Below, piece by piece: positions 41,082 to 48,450 of a stretch of DNA of 64,000 nt. A program made the position numbers and the translations under genes. A model generated the notes under the pieces. It was given only the letters and a program-made list of their open reading frames with translations, had not been told where the DNA came from and searched no databases. Position 1 is the stretch's first letter. The number at the start of each line of letters is the position of its first letter. This stretch comes from Actinomadura macrotermitis (GTDB lineage: Bacteria > Actinomycetota > Actinomycetes > Streptosporangiales > Streptosporangiaceae): positions 186,001 to 250,000 of the forward strand of contig NZ_WEGH01000007.1 of assembly GCF_009604375.1 (NCBI RefSeq), read 5' to 3'.

Positions 41082-41999
41082 GTGTCCACTTCCAGCCCGG
41101 CTTCTGAGAACACCGCACCCGCCACCGGGACGGCGCGGGTCAAGCGCGGCATGGCGGAGCAGCTCAAGGGCGGCGTGATCATGGACGTCGTCACCCCGGA
41201 GCAGGCCAAGATCGCCGAAGACGCCGGCGCCGTCGCCGTCATGGCCCTGGAGCGCGTCCCCGCCGACATCCGCGCCGAGGGCGGCATCTCCCGGATGAGC
41301 GACCCGGACATGATCGACGGGATCATCCAGGCCGTCTCCATCCCGGTCATGGCCAAGGCCCGCATCGGCCACTTCGTCGAGGCCCAGGTGCTGCAGGCCC
41401 TCGGCGTCGACTACATCGACGAGTCCGAGGTGCTCACCCCGGCCGACTACGCCAACCACATCGACAAGCACGCCTTCACCGTGCCGTTCGTGTGCGGCGC
41501 CACCAACCTCGGCGAGGCGCTGCGCCGCATCACCGAGGGCGCGGCGATGATCCGCTCCAAGGGCGAGGCCGGCACCGGCGACGTCTCCAACGCCACCACG
41601 CACATGCGTAAGATCCTCGGCGAGATCCGGGCGCTCGGCGCGCTGCGCGACGACGAGCTGTTCGTCGCCGCCAAGGAGCTGCAGGCGCCCTACGAGCTGG
41701 TCGCCGAGGTGGCCCGCAACGGCAGGCTGCCGGTCGTGATGTTCACCGCGGGCGGCATCGCCACCCCCGCCGACGCCGCCATGATGATGCAGCTCGGCGC
41801 CGAGGGCGTGTTCGTCGGCTCGGGCATCTTCAAGTCCGGCAACCCGGCCCAGCGCGCCGAGGCGATCGTGAAGGCCACCACCTTCCACGACGACCCCGAC
41901 GTGATCGCCAAGGTCTCCCGCGGGCTCGGCGAGGCCATGGTCGGCATCAACGTCGCCTCCCTCGGCGAGGACCAGAAGTTCGCGCACCGCGGCTGGTGA
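41082..41999 (+). CDS. pdxS: pyridoxal 5'-phosphate synthase subunit PdxS
   Basis: Synthase subunit of the DXP-independent vitamin B6 pathway. It joins ribose 5-phosphate, glyceraldehyde 3-phosphate and ammonia (from PdxT) to PLP; the active form is a dodecamer. 305 residues. The Schiff-base lysine is Lys92 in PVMAKARIGHF, and GGVIMDVVTPEQA near the N-terminus and GSGIFKSGNP near the end are invariant blocks. GTG at 41082 has GAGG 8 bases upstream; an upstream TTG is less likely. The partner gene pdxT lies 0.9 kb downstream, separated by an unrelated gene. Confidence 0.98.
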   Translation: MSTSSPASENTAPATGTARVKRGMAEQLKGGVIMDVVTPEQAKIAEDAGAVAVMALERVPADIRAEGGISRMSDPDMIDGIIQAVSIPVMAKARIGHFVEAQVLQALGVDYIDESEVLTPADYANHIDKHAFTVPFVCGATNLGEALRRITEGAAMIRSKGEAGTGDVSNATTHMRKILGEIRALGALRDDELFVAAKELQAPYELVAEVARNGRLPVVMFTAGGIATPADAAMMMQLGAEGVFVGSGIFKSGNPAQRAEAIVKATTFHDDPDVIAKVSRGLGEAMVGINVASLGEDQKFAHRGW

Positions 42000-42036
42000 C
42001 CCCGGCCCCGGCGGGGGTCTCGGACGAGGCGGGCGG

Positions 42037-42060
42037 CCGCCCGGTCCGCTGACCGGGCGG
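42037..42060 (+). terminator. 9-bp hairpin after pdxS
   Basis: CCGCCCGGT (42037-42045) pairs perfectly with ACCGGGCGG (42052-42060) around CCGCTG, 38 bases after the pdxS stop. There is only a short TT after it. The whole 42000-42110 stretch is G+C rich with other, weaker hairpins. Confidence 0.45.
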
Positions 42061-42177
42061 TTACCGGCCGGGCGCCCTCCACAGGGCCCGGCCGGAGGGT
42101 TACGCTGACGGCGCGGCCGGCCCGGGGGGCGTCAGGGTCTTGCCGGCGTTGTGTGCGGCCGCGGGAAGGGGCTGGAC

Positions 42178-42789
42178 ATGGGCTGGTCGGTCGCGCTCGC
42201 CTGCGCGAGCAGGGGAGAACCCGCCGAGGTGTTCCGGCCGGGCCTGGTGCCCGACCCGGAGGCCGCCGCGGCCCTGGCCGGCGCCCTGTACCCCGGGGCC
42301 CGGCTGACCGAGACCGGCGAGACCGTCCTGGACTTCGCCCTGTGGCCCTACGAGGACGAGCTGTTCGCCGGGGTGTTCGACCGGGCCCTGCTGCTGTGCG
42401 ACCGGCGGCTGTTCGGCCTGGACGACGACGCCCGCCGCATCGCCGACACGGCCGCCGCGGCGCTGCCCGGCGCCCGCTGCGGCGTGCTGGTCCTGCACAG
42501 CGTCATCGCGGGCTGCTGGTTCCGCTGGTACGACTCCGGCGAGCTGCGCCGCGACGTCTTCGTCACCGCCGAGGACGGCGTGGTGGTCGACCAGGGCGAC
42601 CGGCTGCCCGCCGAGGCCCCCTTCTGGGCGGCCGTCGGCGAGGCGGGCGACGTCCCGCTGCCGTTCGACCCCGAGGAGTTCGGCCTGGCCCTCGCCCGCG
42701 CCCACATGTTCGGGCGCGGCATCGCCGACCGCGGCGACGACGGCTTCCTGCCGCTGGAGCTGCCGCTGCGCCGCTTCAAGCTCTCCTGA
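42178..42789 (+). CDS. unknown protein between pdxS and pdxT (DUF6928-like)
   Basis: 203-residue soluble protein. The opening MGWSVALACASRGEPAEVF, with LYPGARLTETG and DFALWPYEDELFAGVFD, suggests the actinobacterial DUF6928 group, which I recall with moderate certainty. The tail RDVFVTAEDGVVVDQGDRLP and PFDPEEFGLALARAHMFGRG is also characteristic. No catalytic motif stands out. ATG at 42178 has GGGAAGGGG upstream. It separates the two PLP synthase genes; other actinomycetes also place an extra gene here, but a functional link to B6 is not evident. Confidence 0.75.
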   Translation: MGWSVALACASRGEPAEVFRPGLVPDPEAAAALAGALYPGARLTETGETVLDFALWPYEDELFAGVFDRALLLCDRRLFGLDDDARRIADTAAAALPGARCGVLVLHSVIAGCWFRWYDSGELRRDVFVTAEDGVVVDQGDRLPAEAPFWAAVGEAGDVPLPFDPEEFGLALARAHMFGRGIADRGDDGFLPLELPLRRFKLS

Positions 42790-42852
42790 GGGGAAGAACC
42801 CCCGCTCCCAGGAGCGTTGTAGCCAACATCCAGGGGTGCGACGACCCCCCGA

Positions 42853-42858
42853 TATTCT
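42853..42858 (+). promoter_or_regulatory. -10-like box for pdxT
   Basis: TATTCT fits the TAnnnT pattern, 16 bases before the pdxT GTG and just ahead of its GGAAGG ribosome site. It would give pdxT and yebC a promoter of their own. The -35 region is not clear. Confidence 0.4.
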
Positions 42859-42873
42859 TCCGGAAGGTGCCTT

Positions 42874-43491
42874 GTGACCGCTGTGCCCACCATCGGTGTC
42901 CTCGCCCTGCAGGGCGACGTGCGCGAGCACGCGCAGGCGCTGGAGGGCGCCGGGGCCGCGACGCTGCGGGTCCGCCGCCCCGAGGAGCTGGAGCGGGTGG
43001 ACGGCCTGGTCATCCCCGGCGGCGAGTCCACCACGATGTGGAAGCTGGCCCGCTCCTTCGACCTGCTGGAGCCGCTGCGCAAGCGGGTGGAGGCGGGCCT
43101 GCCCGTCTACGGCTCCTGCGCCGGCATGATCATGCTGGCGGACCGCATCCAGGACGGCATGGCCGGCCAGGAGACCATCGGCGGCATCGACATGACGGTG
43201 CGCCGCAACGCCTTCGGCCGCCAGGTCGACTCCTTCGAGTCGCGGGTGCGGCTGACCGGCATGGGGGACACGCCGTTCGACGCCGTTTTCATCCGCGCAC
43301 CCTGGGTGGAGAGCGTCGGCGCCGGTGTCGAGGTGCTCGGACGTGCCGAGGGCGGCCCGAACGTCGGTAGGATCGTCGCCGTCCGTCAGGGCCGTCTCCT
43401 GGCGACCTCGTTCCACCCTGAACTGACGGGCGACCACCGCGTGCACCACTACTTCGCCGATCTGGTGCGCCGGGCGATGGAGGAGGAGTAA
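42874..43491 (+). CDS. pdxT: pyridoxal 5'-phosphate synthase glutaminase subunit PdxT
   Basis: Class I glutamine amidotransferase supplying ammonia to PdxS, 205 residues. The triad is Cys82 (YGSCAGM), His181 and Glu183 (SFHPELTGD). The glutamine-binding PGGESTTMWKL is intact. GTG at 42874 follows GGAAGGTGCCTT. It is 3 bases upstream of the yebC gene, so they are co-transcribed, a pairing conserved in actinobacteria. Confidence 0.97.
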   Translation: MTAVPTIGVLALQGDVREHAQALEGAGAATLRVRRPEELERVDGLVIPGGESTTMWKLARSFDLLEPLRKRVEAGLPVYGSCAGMIMLADRIQDGMAGQETIGGIDMTVRRNAFGRQVDSFESRVRLTGMGDTPFDAVFIRAPWVESVGAGVEVLGRAEGGPNVGRIVAVRQGRLLATSFHPELTGDHRVHHYFADLVRRAMEEE

Positions 43492-43494
43492 CGA

Positions 43495-44247
43495 ATGTCC
43501 GGCCATTCCAAATGGGCGACGACCAAGCACAAGAAGGCCGCGCTGGACGCCAAGCGCGGCAAGCTGTTCGCCAAGCTCATCAAGAACATCGAGGTCGCGG
43601 CCCGCACCGGCGGCGGTGACCCCGAGGCCAACCCGACGCTCTACGACGCCATCTACAAGGCCAAGAAGAGCTCGGTGCCGAACGACAACATCGAGCGCGC
43701 GCGCAAGCGCGGCGCCGGTGAGGAGGCGGGCGGCGCCGACTGGCAGAACATCACCTACGAGGGCTACGCCCCCGGCGGCGTCGCGGTGCTCATCGAGTGC
43801 CTCACCGACAACCGCAACCGGGCCGCCTCGGAGGTGCGCGTCGCGCTGACCCGCAACGGCGGCTCGCTGGCCGACCCCGGCTCGGTGTCCTACATGTTCA
43901 ACCGCAAGGGCGTCGTGGTCGTGCCCAAGAACGGCACCAGCGAGGACGACGTCATGATGGCGGTCCTGGACGCGGGCGCCGAGGAGGTCAACGACATCGG
44001 CGAGGAGTTCGAGGTCGTCTCCGAGGCGGGCGACCTGATCGCCGTCCGCAAGGCGCTGCAGGACGCCGGCATCGACTACGAGTCGGCCGAGAGCAAGTTC
44101 CTGCCGACCGTGTCGGTCGAGCTGGACGAGGAGAACGCCCGCAAGGTGTTCCGCCTGCTGGACGCGCTGGAGGACTCCGACGACGTCCAGGAGGTCTACG
44201 CCAACTTCGACGTCTCGGACGAGGTCATGGCCTCCATCGACGCCTGA
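43495..44247 (+). CDS. yebC: YebC/PmpR-family protein
   Basis: 250-residue YebC-type protein with the standard opening MSGHSKWATTKHKKAALDAK and the blocks NIERARKRGAG, ITYEGYAPGGVAVLIEC and FNRKGVVVV. Family members were first described as transcription regulators (PmpR, or the RuvC repressor in E. coli). More recent work ties them to relief of ribosome stalling at proline stretches. It lies just upstream of the ruvCAB region, as in many bacteria. AGGAGGAGTAACG precedes the ATG. A strong terminator follows. Confidence 0.97.
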   Translation: MSGHSKWATTKHKKAALDAKRGKLFAKLIKNIEVAARTGGGDPEANPTLYDAIYKAKKSSVPNDNIERARKRGAGEEAGGADWQNITYEGYAPGGVAVLIECLTDNRNRAASEVRVALTRNGGSLADPGSVSYMFNRKGVVVVPKNGTSEDDVMMAVLDAGAEEVNDIGEEFEVVSEAGDLIAVRKALQDAGIDYESAESKFLPTVSVELDEENARKVFRLLDALEDSDDVQEVYANFDVSDEVMASIDA

Positions 44248-44258
44248 CGGTACGTCTC

Positions 44259-44305
44259 CGCCGACGCCGCCGCACCCCGCAGGGGTCCGGCGGCGTCGGC
44301 GTTTT
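44259..44305 (+). terminator. strong intrinsic terminator after yebC
   Basis: CGCCGACGCCGCCG (44259-44272) pairs perfectly with CGGCGGCGTCGGCG (44288-44301) and TTTTG follows at once. It lies 11 bases after the yebC stop codon. Confidence 0.85.
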
Positions 44306-44323
44306 GTGCTCTAACGTCGGCAC

Positions 44324-45475
44324 ATGGACATCCGCGCACTGACCCTTGACGACTATGAGCCCACCCGTGCCGTGCTCGCCCAGGCGTTCGGTGCCATCAC
44401 CGACGCCGACTGGGAGCGATCCGTCCGCGGCGCCCGGCCGCTTCTGGAGACCGGCCGCCTGTTCGGCGCCTATGAGGACGGCCGGCTGGTCGCCACCGCG
44501 CGGCTGCACGACATGGGGCAGTGGTGGCACGGCCGCCGGGTGTCGATGGGCGGTGTGGGCGGGGTCGCGGTGGTGCCCGAGGCGCGCGGGCGGGGGCTCG
44601 GCCGGGCGCTGATGACCGAGGTGCTGCGCCGCTGCGCGGACTTCGGCCATGCGGTGTCGATGCTGTATCCGGCGACCACTCCGCTCTACCGCTCGCTCGG
44701 CTGGGAGCACGCGGGTTCCAGGGACGAGGTGGAGCTGCGCACGGAGTTCCTGCGGGTCGCCCGCGCTGAGACGGCGGTGCCGGTGCGCCGGGCCGGGCCG
44801 GATGACGCGGCCGAGGTCGCGGCGACGCTGCGCCGGATCCACGAGGCCGCCGGGGACTGCGGTGCGGTCGACCGGAGCGAGGAGTCCTGGCGCCCGGCCC
44901 TCGACGACAGGGGTTTCCACTACCTGGCCGAGGACGGCTTCCTGTCCTACGGCTGGGACGAGGGGAACACCGCGCTGGTGGTGGCCAGGCTGGTCGGGGC
45001 CTCGGCGGCGACGGTGCGGGCGCTGTGGGCGGTCGTCGGCTCGGGCTCGTCCACCGCCGAGACGGTGCGGGCGATCGTCGCACCGCACGATCCCGTCCTC
45101 TGGACGCTCCGCGAGCGGGAGAGCGAGCGGCTGACGCGCACCCGCTGGATGCTGCGCGTGGTGGACGCACCGGCGGCGATCGAGGCGCGCGGCTACCCGG
45201 CGGGCGTCACCGCCGAGGTCCCGCTGGAGGTCGAGGACCCGCAGGTGCCCGCCAACGCCGGGTCCTGGACGCTGGTGGTCAAGGACGGCGAGGGGCGCCT
45301 GGAGCGTTCCGCCGGGCACGCGGGGGCCGTCCGGCTGGGCCCGCGGGGGCTGGCGGCGCTGTACTCGGGCGTCCCGGTGGCCACGCTGCGCCGCGCGGGC
45401 CTGCTCGCGGGCGGTGACACCGGCGCGCTCGGCGCGGCGTTCGCGGCGGAGCCCTACGCGCTCGACTTCTTCTGA
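44324..45475 (+). CDS. Eis-like GNAT N-acetyltransferase
   Basis: 383-residue acetyltransferase with the Eis layout: an N-terminal GNAT domain, a second GNAT-like domain and a C-terminal sterol-carrier-protein-2-like domain, ending in the aromatic pair FF whose carboxylate acts in catalysis in known Eis proteins. The acetyl-CoA loop is EARGRGLGRALM (about 88-99) and GGVGGVAVVPEARG precedes it. Eis proteins acetylate many amine positions, including aminoglycosides, but the natural substrate is unsettled. ATG at 44324 follows the yebC terminator directly, with no clear ribosome site; a leaderless message is possible (TAACGT 8 bases upstream). Confidence 0.9.
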   Translation: MDIRALTLDDYEPTRAVLAQAFGAITDADWERSVRGARPLLETGRLFGAYEDGRLVATARLHDMGQWWHGRRVSMGGVGGVAVVPEARGRGLGRALMTEVLRRCADFGHAVSMLYPATTPLYRSLGWEHAGSRDEVELRTEFLRVARAETAVPVRRAGPDDAAEVAATLRRIHEAAGDCGAVDRSEESWRPALDDRGFHYLAEDGFLSYGWDEGNTALVVARLVGASAATVRALWAVVGSGSSTAETVRAIVAPHDPVLWTLRERESERLTRTRWMLRVVDAPAAIEARGYPAGVTAEVPLEVEDPQVPANAGSWTLVVKDGEGRLERSAGHAGAVRLGPRGLAALYSGVPVATLRRAGLLAGGDTGALGAAFAAEPYALDFF

Positions 45476-45486
45476 CCCGGCCCGCC

Positions 45487-45496
45487 GGGGGGGGGG
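45487..45496 (+). repeat. run of ten G in the ruvC upstream region
   Basis: Ten consecutive G (45487-45496) are followed by AGGATGGGGGCGGGG, giving four G-runs within 25 bases. It lies about 60 bases before the ruvC start. It could fold as a G-quadruplex or be a slippage-prone tract; whether either matters is unknown. Confidence 0.55.
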
Positions 45497-45557
45497 AGGA
45501 TGGGGGCGGGGTCCGATAGCGTGGCCGCTGACCGAACAGATGATCGAAGGAGCGGCC

Positions 45558-46091
45558 GTGCGGGTGATGGGCGTGGACCCCGGGCTCACCCGGTGCGGGG
45601 TGGGCGTGGTCGAGGGGGCGCCGGGCAAGCCGCTGCGCCTGGTCCACGTCTCGGTGGTGCGGACCAGCCCGGACGCGCCGATCGCCGAGCGGCTGCTCGG
45701 CGTGGCGCAGGGCCTGGAGGCGCTGCTGGACGAGCTGAGGCCCGACGCGGTCGCGGTCGAGCGGGTGTTCGCCCAGCACAACGTGCGCACGGTGATGGGC
45801 ACCGCGCAGGCGGCGGGCGTGGCGATGCTGGCGGCGGCCCGGCGCGGCCTGCCGGTGGCCATGCACACCCCGAGCGAGGCCAAGGCGGCGGTGACCGGGA
45901 ACGGGCGCGCCGACAAGGCGCAGGTGACGATGATGGTGACCCGGCTGCTGCGGCTGGAGACGGCGCCGAAGCCGGCCGACGCCGCGGACGCCCTCGCGCT
46001 GGCGATCTGCCATGTGTGGCGGGGCGGCGCGCAGGCGCGGCTGGAGTCGGCGCGGCTGGGCGCCAGGAGCAGGGGAGGGAACGGGCAGTGA
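45558..46091 (+). CDS. ruvC: Holliday junction endonuclease RuvC
   Basis: Resolvase cutting Holliday junctions symmetrically during recombinational repair, 177 residues. Acidic catalytic residues are visible as Asp7 (MGVDPGLTRCG), Glu in VAVERVFAQHN, and the paired aspartates in KPADAADALALA. GTG at 45558 has GAAGGAG upstream; the frame extends to 45414 but that part overlaps the Eis-like gene. A TAGCGT -10-like box lies about 35 bases upstream. The stop overlaps the ruvA GTG by 4 bases; ruvCAB forms one unit. Confidence 0.97.
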   Translation: MRVMGVDPGLTRCGVGVVEGAPGKPLRLVHVSVVRTSPDAPIAERLLGVAQGLEALLDELRPDAVAVERVFAQHNVRTVMGTAQAAGVAMLAAARRGLPVAMHTPSEAKAAVTGNGRADKAQVTMMVTRLLRLETAPKPADAADALALAICHVWRGGAQARLESARLGARSRGGNGQ

Positions 46092-46690
46092 TCGCCTTCG
46101 TCAGCGGCCGGGTCGCCGCGAGCGGCCCGGAGGGGGCCGTGATCGACGTGGGGGGCGTCGGGTACGCGGTGCAGTGCACCCCGGCGACGCTCGCGGGGCT
46201 GCGGGTCGGCGAGCAGGCCCAGGTGCCGACGTCGCTGATCGTGCGCGAGGACTCGATGACGCTGTTCGGGTTCGCCGACGACGACGAGCGGCAGGTGTTC
46301 GAGCTGCTGCAGACCGCGAGCGGCGTCGGCCCCCGCCTCGCCCTGGCGATGCTGGCGGTGCACACCCCGAACGCGCTGCGCCACGCGGTCGCGGCCGAGG
46401 ACCTGAACGCCCTGGTCAAGGTGCCCGGCATCGGCAAGAAGGGCGCGCAGCGCATCGTGCTGGAGCTGAAGGACCGCCTCGGCGGCCCCATCGGCGACGC
46501 CCCGGACGCGCGCGTCCCGGCCCGCGCGGCCGCCTGGCGCGACCAGGTGCAGGCGGGCCTGGTCAACCTCGGCTGGTCGGCGCGCGACGCCGACGCCGCC
46601 GTGGACGCCGTCGCCGCCGACCTGGAGGGCGCCGACGTGCCGCCGGTGCCGGTCCTGCTGAAGGCCGCCCTGAAGAAGCTGTCGCGATGA
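46088..46690 (+). CDS. ruvA: Holliday junction DNA helicase subunit RuvA
   Basis: Tetrameric junction-binding protein of 200 residues that loads RuvB. Domain I (OB fold) opens IAFVSGRVAASGPEGAVIDV. Domain II has the two helix-hairpin-helix motifs (LLQTASGVGPRLALAML and LVKVPGIGKKGAQRIVLEL). The C-terminal domain III that touches RuvB (VQAGLVNLGWSARDADAAV) is complete. Its start and stop overlap ruvC and ruvB by 4 bases each. Confidence 0.98.
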   Translation: MIAFVSGRVAASGPEGAVIDVGGVGYAVQCTPATLAGLRVGEQAQVPTSLIVREDSMTLFGFADDDERQVFELLQTASGVGPRLALAMLAVHTPNALRHAVAAEDLNALVKVPGIGKKGAQRIVLELKDRLGGPIGDAPDARVPARAAAWRDQVQAGLVNLGWSARDADAAVDAVAADLEGADVPPVPVLLKAALKKLSR

Positions 46691-47766
46691 GCGACTACGA
46701 GGAACGGTACGAGGAGCGGCTGGTCTCCGCCGACGCGGCCGGTTCGGAGGAGCAGGTCATCGAGGCCGCGCTGCGGCCCAAGCAGCTGGACGACTTCGTC
46801 GGGCAGGACCGCGTCCGCGAGCAGTTGTCGCTGGTGCTGCACAGCGCGCTGCGGCGGGGCCGCACGCCCGACCACGTGCTGCTGTCGGGCGGCCCGGGGC
46901 TCGGCAAGACCACCCTCGCGATGATCATCGCGGCGGAGCTGGAGCAGCCGCTGCGCATCTCCTCGGGCCCGGCGATCGAGCGGGCCGGGGACCTGGCGGC
47001 GATCTTGTCCACGCTCTCCGAGGGGGAGGTGCTGTTCCTGGACGAGATCCACCGGATGGCCCGTCCCGCCGAGGAGATGCTCTACATGGCGATGGAGGAC
47101 TTCCGGGTCGACGTCGTGGTGGGCAAGGGCCCGGGCGCGACCGCGATCCCGCTGGACATCGCCCCGTTCACCCTGGTCGGTGCGACGACGCGGGCCGGGA
47201 TGCTGCCCGGGCCGCTGCGCGACCGGTTCGGGTTCGTGGCGCACATGGACTTCTACGGCCCGGCCGAGCTGGAGGTCATCATCAAGCGGTCCGCGCGGCT
47301 GCTGGACGTGCGCATCGCAGACGATGCCGCGGCCGAGGTCGCGGGCCGGTCCCGGGGCACCCCCCGCATCGCCAACCGGCTGCTGCGCCGGGTCCGCGAC
47401 TTCGCCGAGGTGCGCACCGGCGGCGAGGTCACGCTGGAGTCGGCGCGCGAGGCGCTCAGCCTGTACGAGGTGGACGAGCGCGGCCTGGACCGGCTGGACC
47501 GGGCGGTGCTGAACGCGCTGCTGCGCAAGTTCGGCGGCGGCCCGGTCGGGCTGTCCACGCTCGCGGTGTCGGTGGGGGAGGAGCCCGAGACGGTCGAGGT
47601 CGTCGCCGAGCCGTTCCTGGTCCGCCAGGGGCTGCTGGCGCGCACCCCGCGCGGCCGGATCGCGACCCCGGCGGCCTGGGCGCATCTCGGCCTGCCGGTG
47701 CCGCCGACCGCGCCGCTCGCCGGCACCCTCTTCGAGGTGGGGGACGATCCCGGCGAAACGGGATAG
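46687..47766 (+). CDS. ruvB: Holliday junction branch migration ATPase RuvB
   Basis: Hexameric AAA+ motor driving branch migration with RuvA, 359 residues. Walker A is GGPGLGKTTLA, Walker B LFLDEIHRMAR, sensor 1 VGATTRAGMLPGPLRDRF with the arginine finger region, and the C-terminal winged helix includes EPFLVRQGLLARTPRGR. The ATG overlaps the ruvA stop. It ends the ruvCAB unit; yajC begins 178 bases downstream under a separate -10-like box (TACTCT, 47837-47842). Confidence 0.98.
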   Translation: MSDYEERYEERLVSADAAGSEEQVIEAALRPKQLDDFVGQDRVREQLSLVLHSALRRGRTPDHVLLSGGPGLGKTTLAMIIAAELEQPLRISSGPAIERAGDLAAILSTLSEGEVLFLDEIHRMARPAEEMLYMAMEDFRVDVVVGKGPGATAIPLDIAPFTLVGATTRAGMLPGPLRDRFGFVAHMDFYGPAELEVIIKRSARLLDVRIADDAAAEVAGRSRGTPRIANRLLRRVRDFAEVRTGGEVTLESAREALSLYEVDERGLDRLDRAVLNALLRKFGGGPVGLSTLAVSVGEEPETVEVVAEPFLVRQGLLARTPRGRIATPAAWAHLGLPVPPTAPLAGTLFEVGDDPGETG

Positions 47767-47944
47767 GTGATCATCCGGTAACGGGTTGGGAACCTTCCGG
47801 GACCGTCGCTCGTCACGTCGTTGCCGGGGTCTGGCGTACTCTCTAGACTCCGGGACTTGGTCACCGGTTCCAGCCGACTGCCCAGTGGGGCGAGGCCGAT
47901 TTCGGCGACAGGCTGGGCAAACCACATCGGAAGGACGCCCTGTT

Positions 47945-48400
47945 ATGGGCAGCGACATGATTATTGCGGCATCCAATTCGGGCGGCGGCAGCCCCATGAC
48001 CCTGCTGATGCTGCTCGCAGTGCCGTTGGTGTTCTATTTTCTGCTGATCCGCCCGCAGAGCAAGCGGCGCAAGGAGCAGCTGAACATGCAGAGCTCGGTC
48101 GAGCCCGGCGCCAAGGTGATCACCACCGCCGGCATGCACGCCACCGTGGTCGAGGTCGACGACGACGGCGTGCTGCTGGAGATCGCCCCCGGCGTGCAGG
48201 CCCGCTTCCTCAAGCAGGCCGTCATGCAGGTGGTCAAGGACGACGTGGCCGACGATGAGATCGACGACGACGACGTCGCCGAGGACGGCGAGCCCGCCGG
48301 CGAGCGGGTCGAGCTGACCAAGGACGACGCCAAGGACGCTGCCGGCGAGGCCCCCGAGCCCGTCTCCACGGCCAAGGCCGCGGACAAGCCCTCGGCCTGA
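47945..48400 (+). CDS. yajC: Sec translocon accessory subunit YajC
   Basis: 151-residue membrane protein of the SecDF-YajC complex. One helix (MTLLMLLAVPLVFYFLLIRP, residues 18-37) ends in the family motif RPQSKRRKE, followed by the conserved GAKVITTAGMHATVVEVDDD. The C-terminal 50 residues are a charged, acidic/alanine extension typical of actinomycetes. ATG at 47945 has GGAAGGACG upstream. secD and secF follow in the same direction. Confidence 0.94.
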   Translation: MGSDMIIAASNSGGGSPMTLLMLLAVPLVFYFLLIRPQSKRRKEQLNMQSSVEPGAKVITTAGMHATVVEVDDDGVLLEIAPGVQARFLKQAVMQVVKDDVADDEIDDDDVAEDGEPAGERVELTKDDAKDAAGEAPEPVSTAKAADKPSA

Positions 48401-48450
48401 TCCGAGGCTCGACCGGCAACGACACTCCAAGACGGGAAGTATGACGACCA

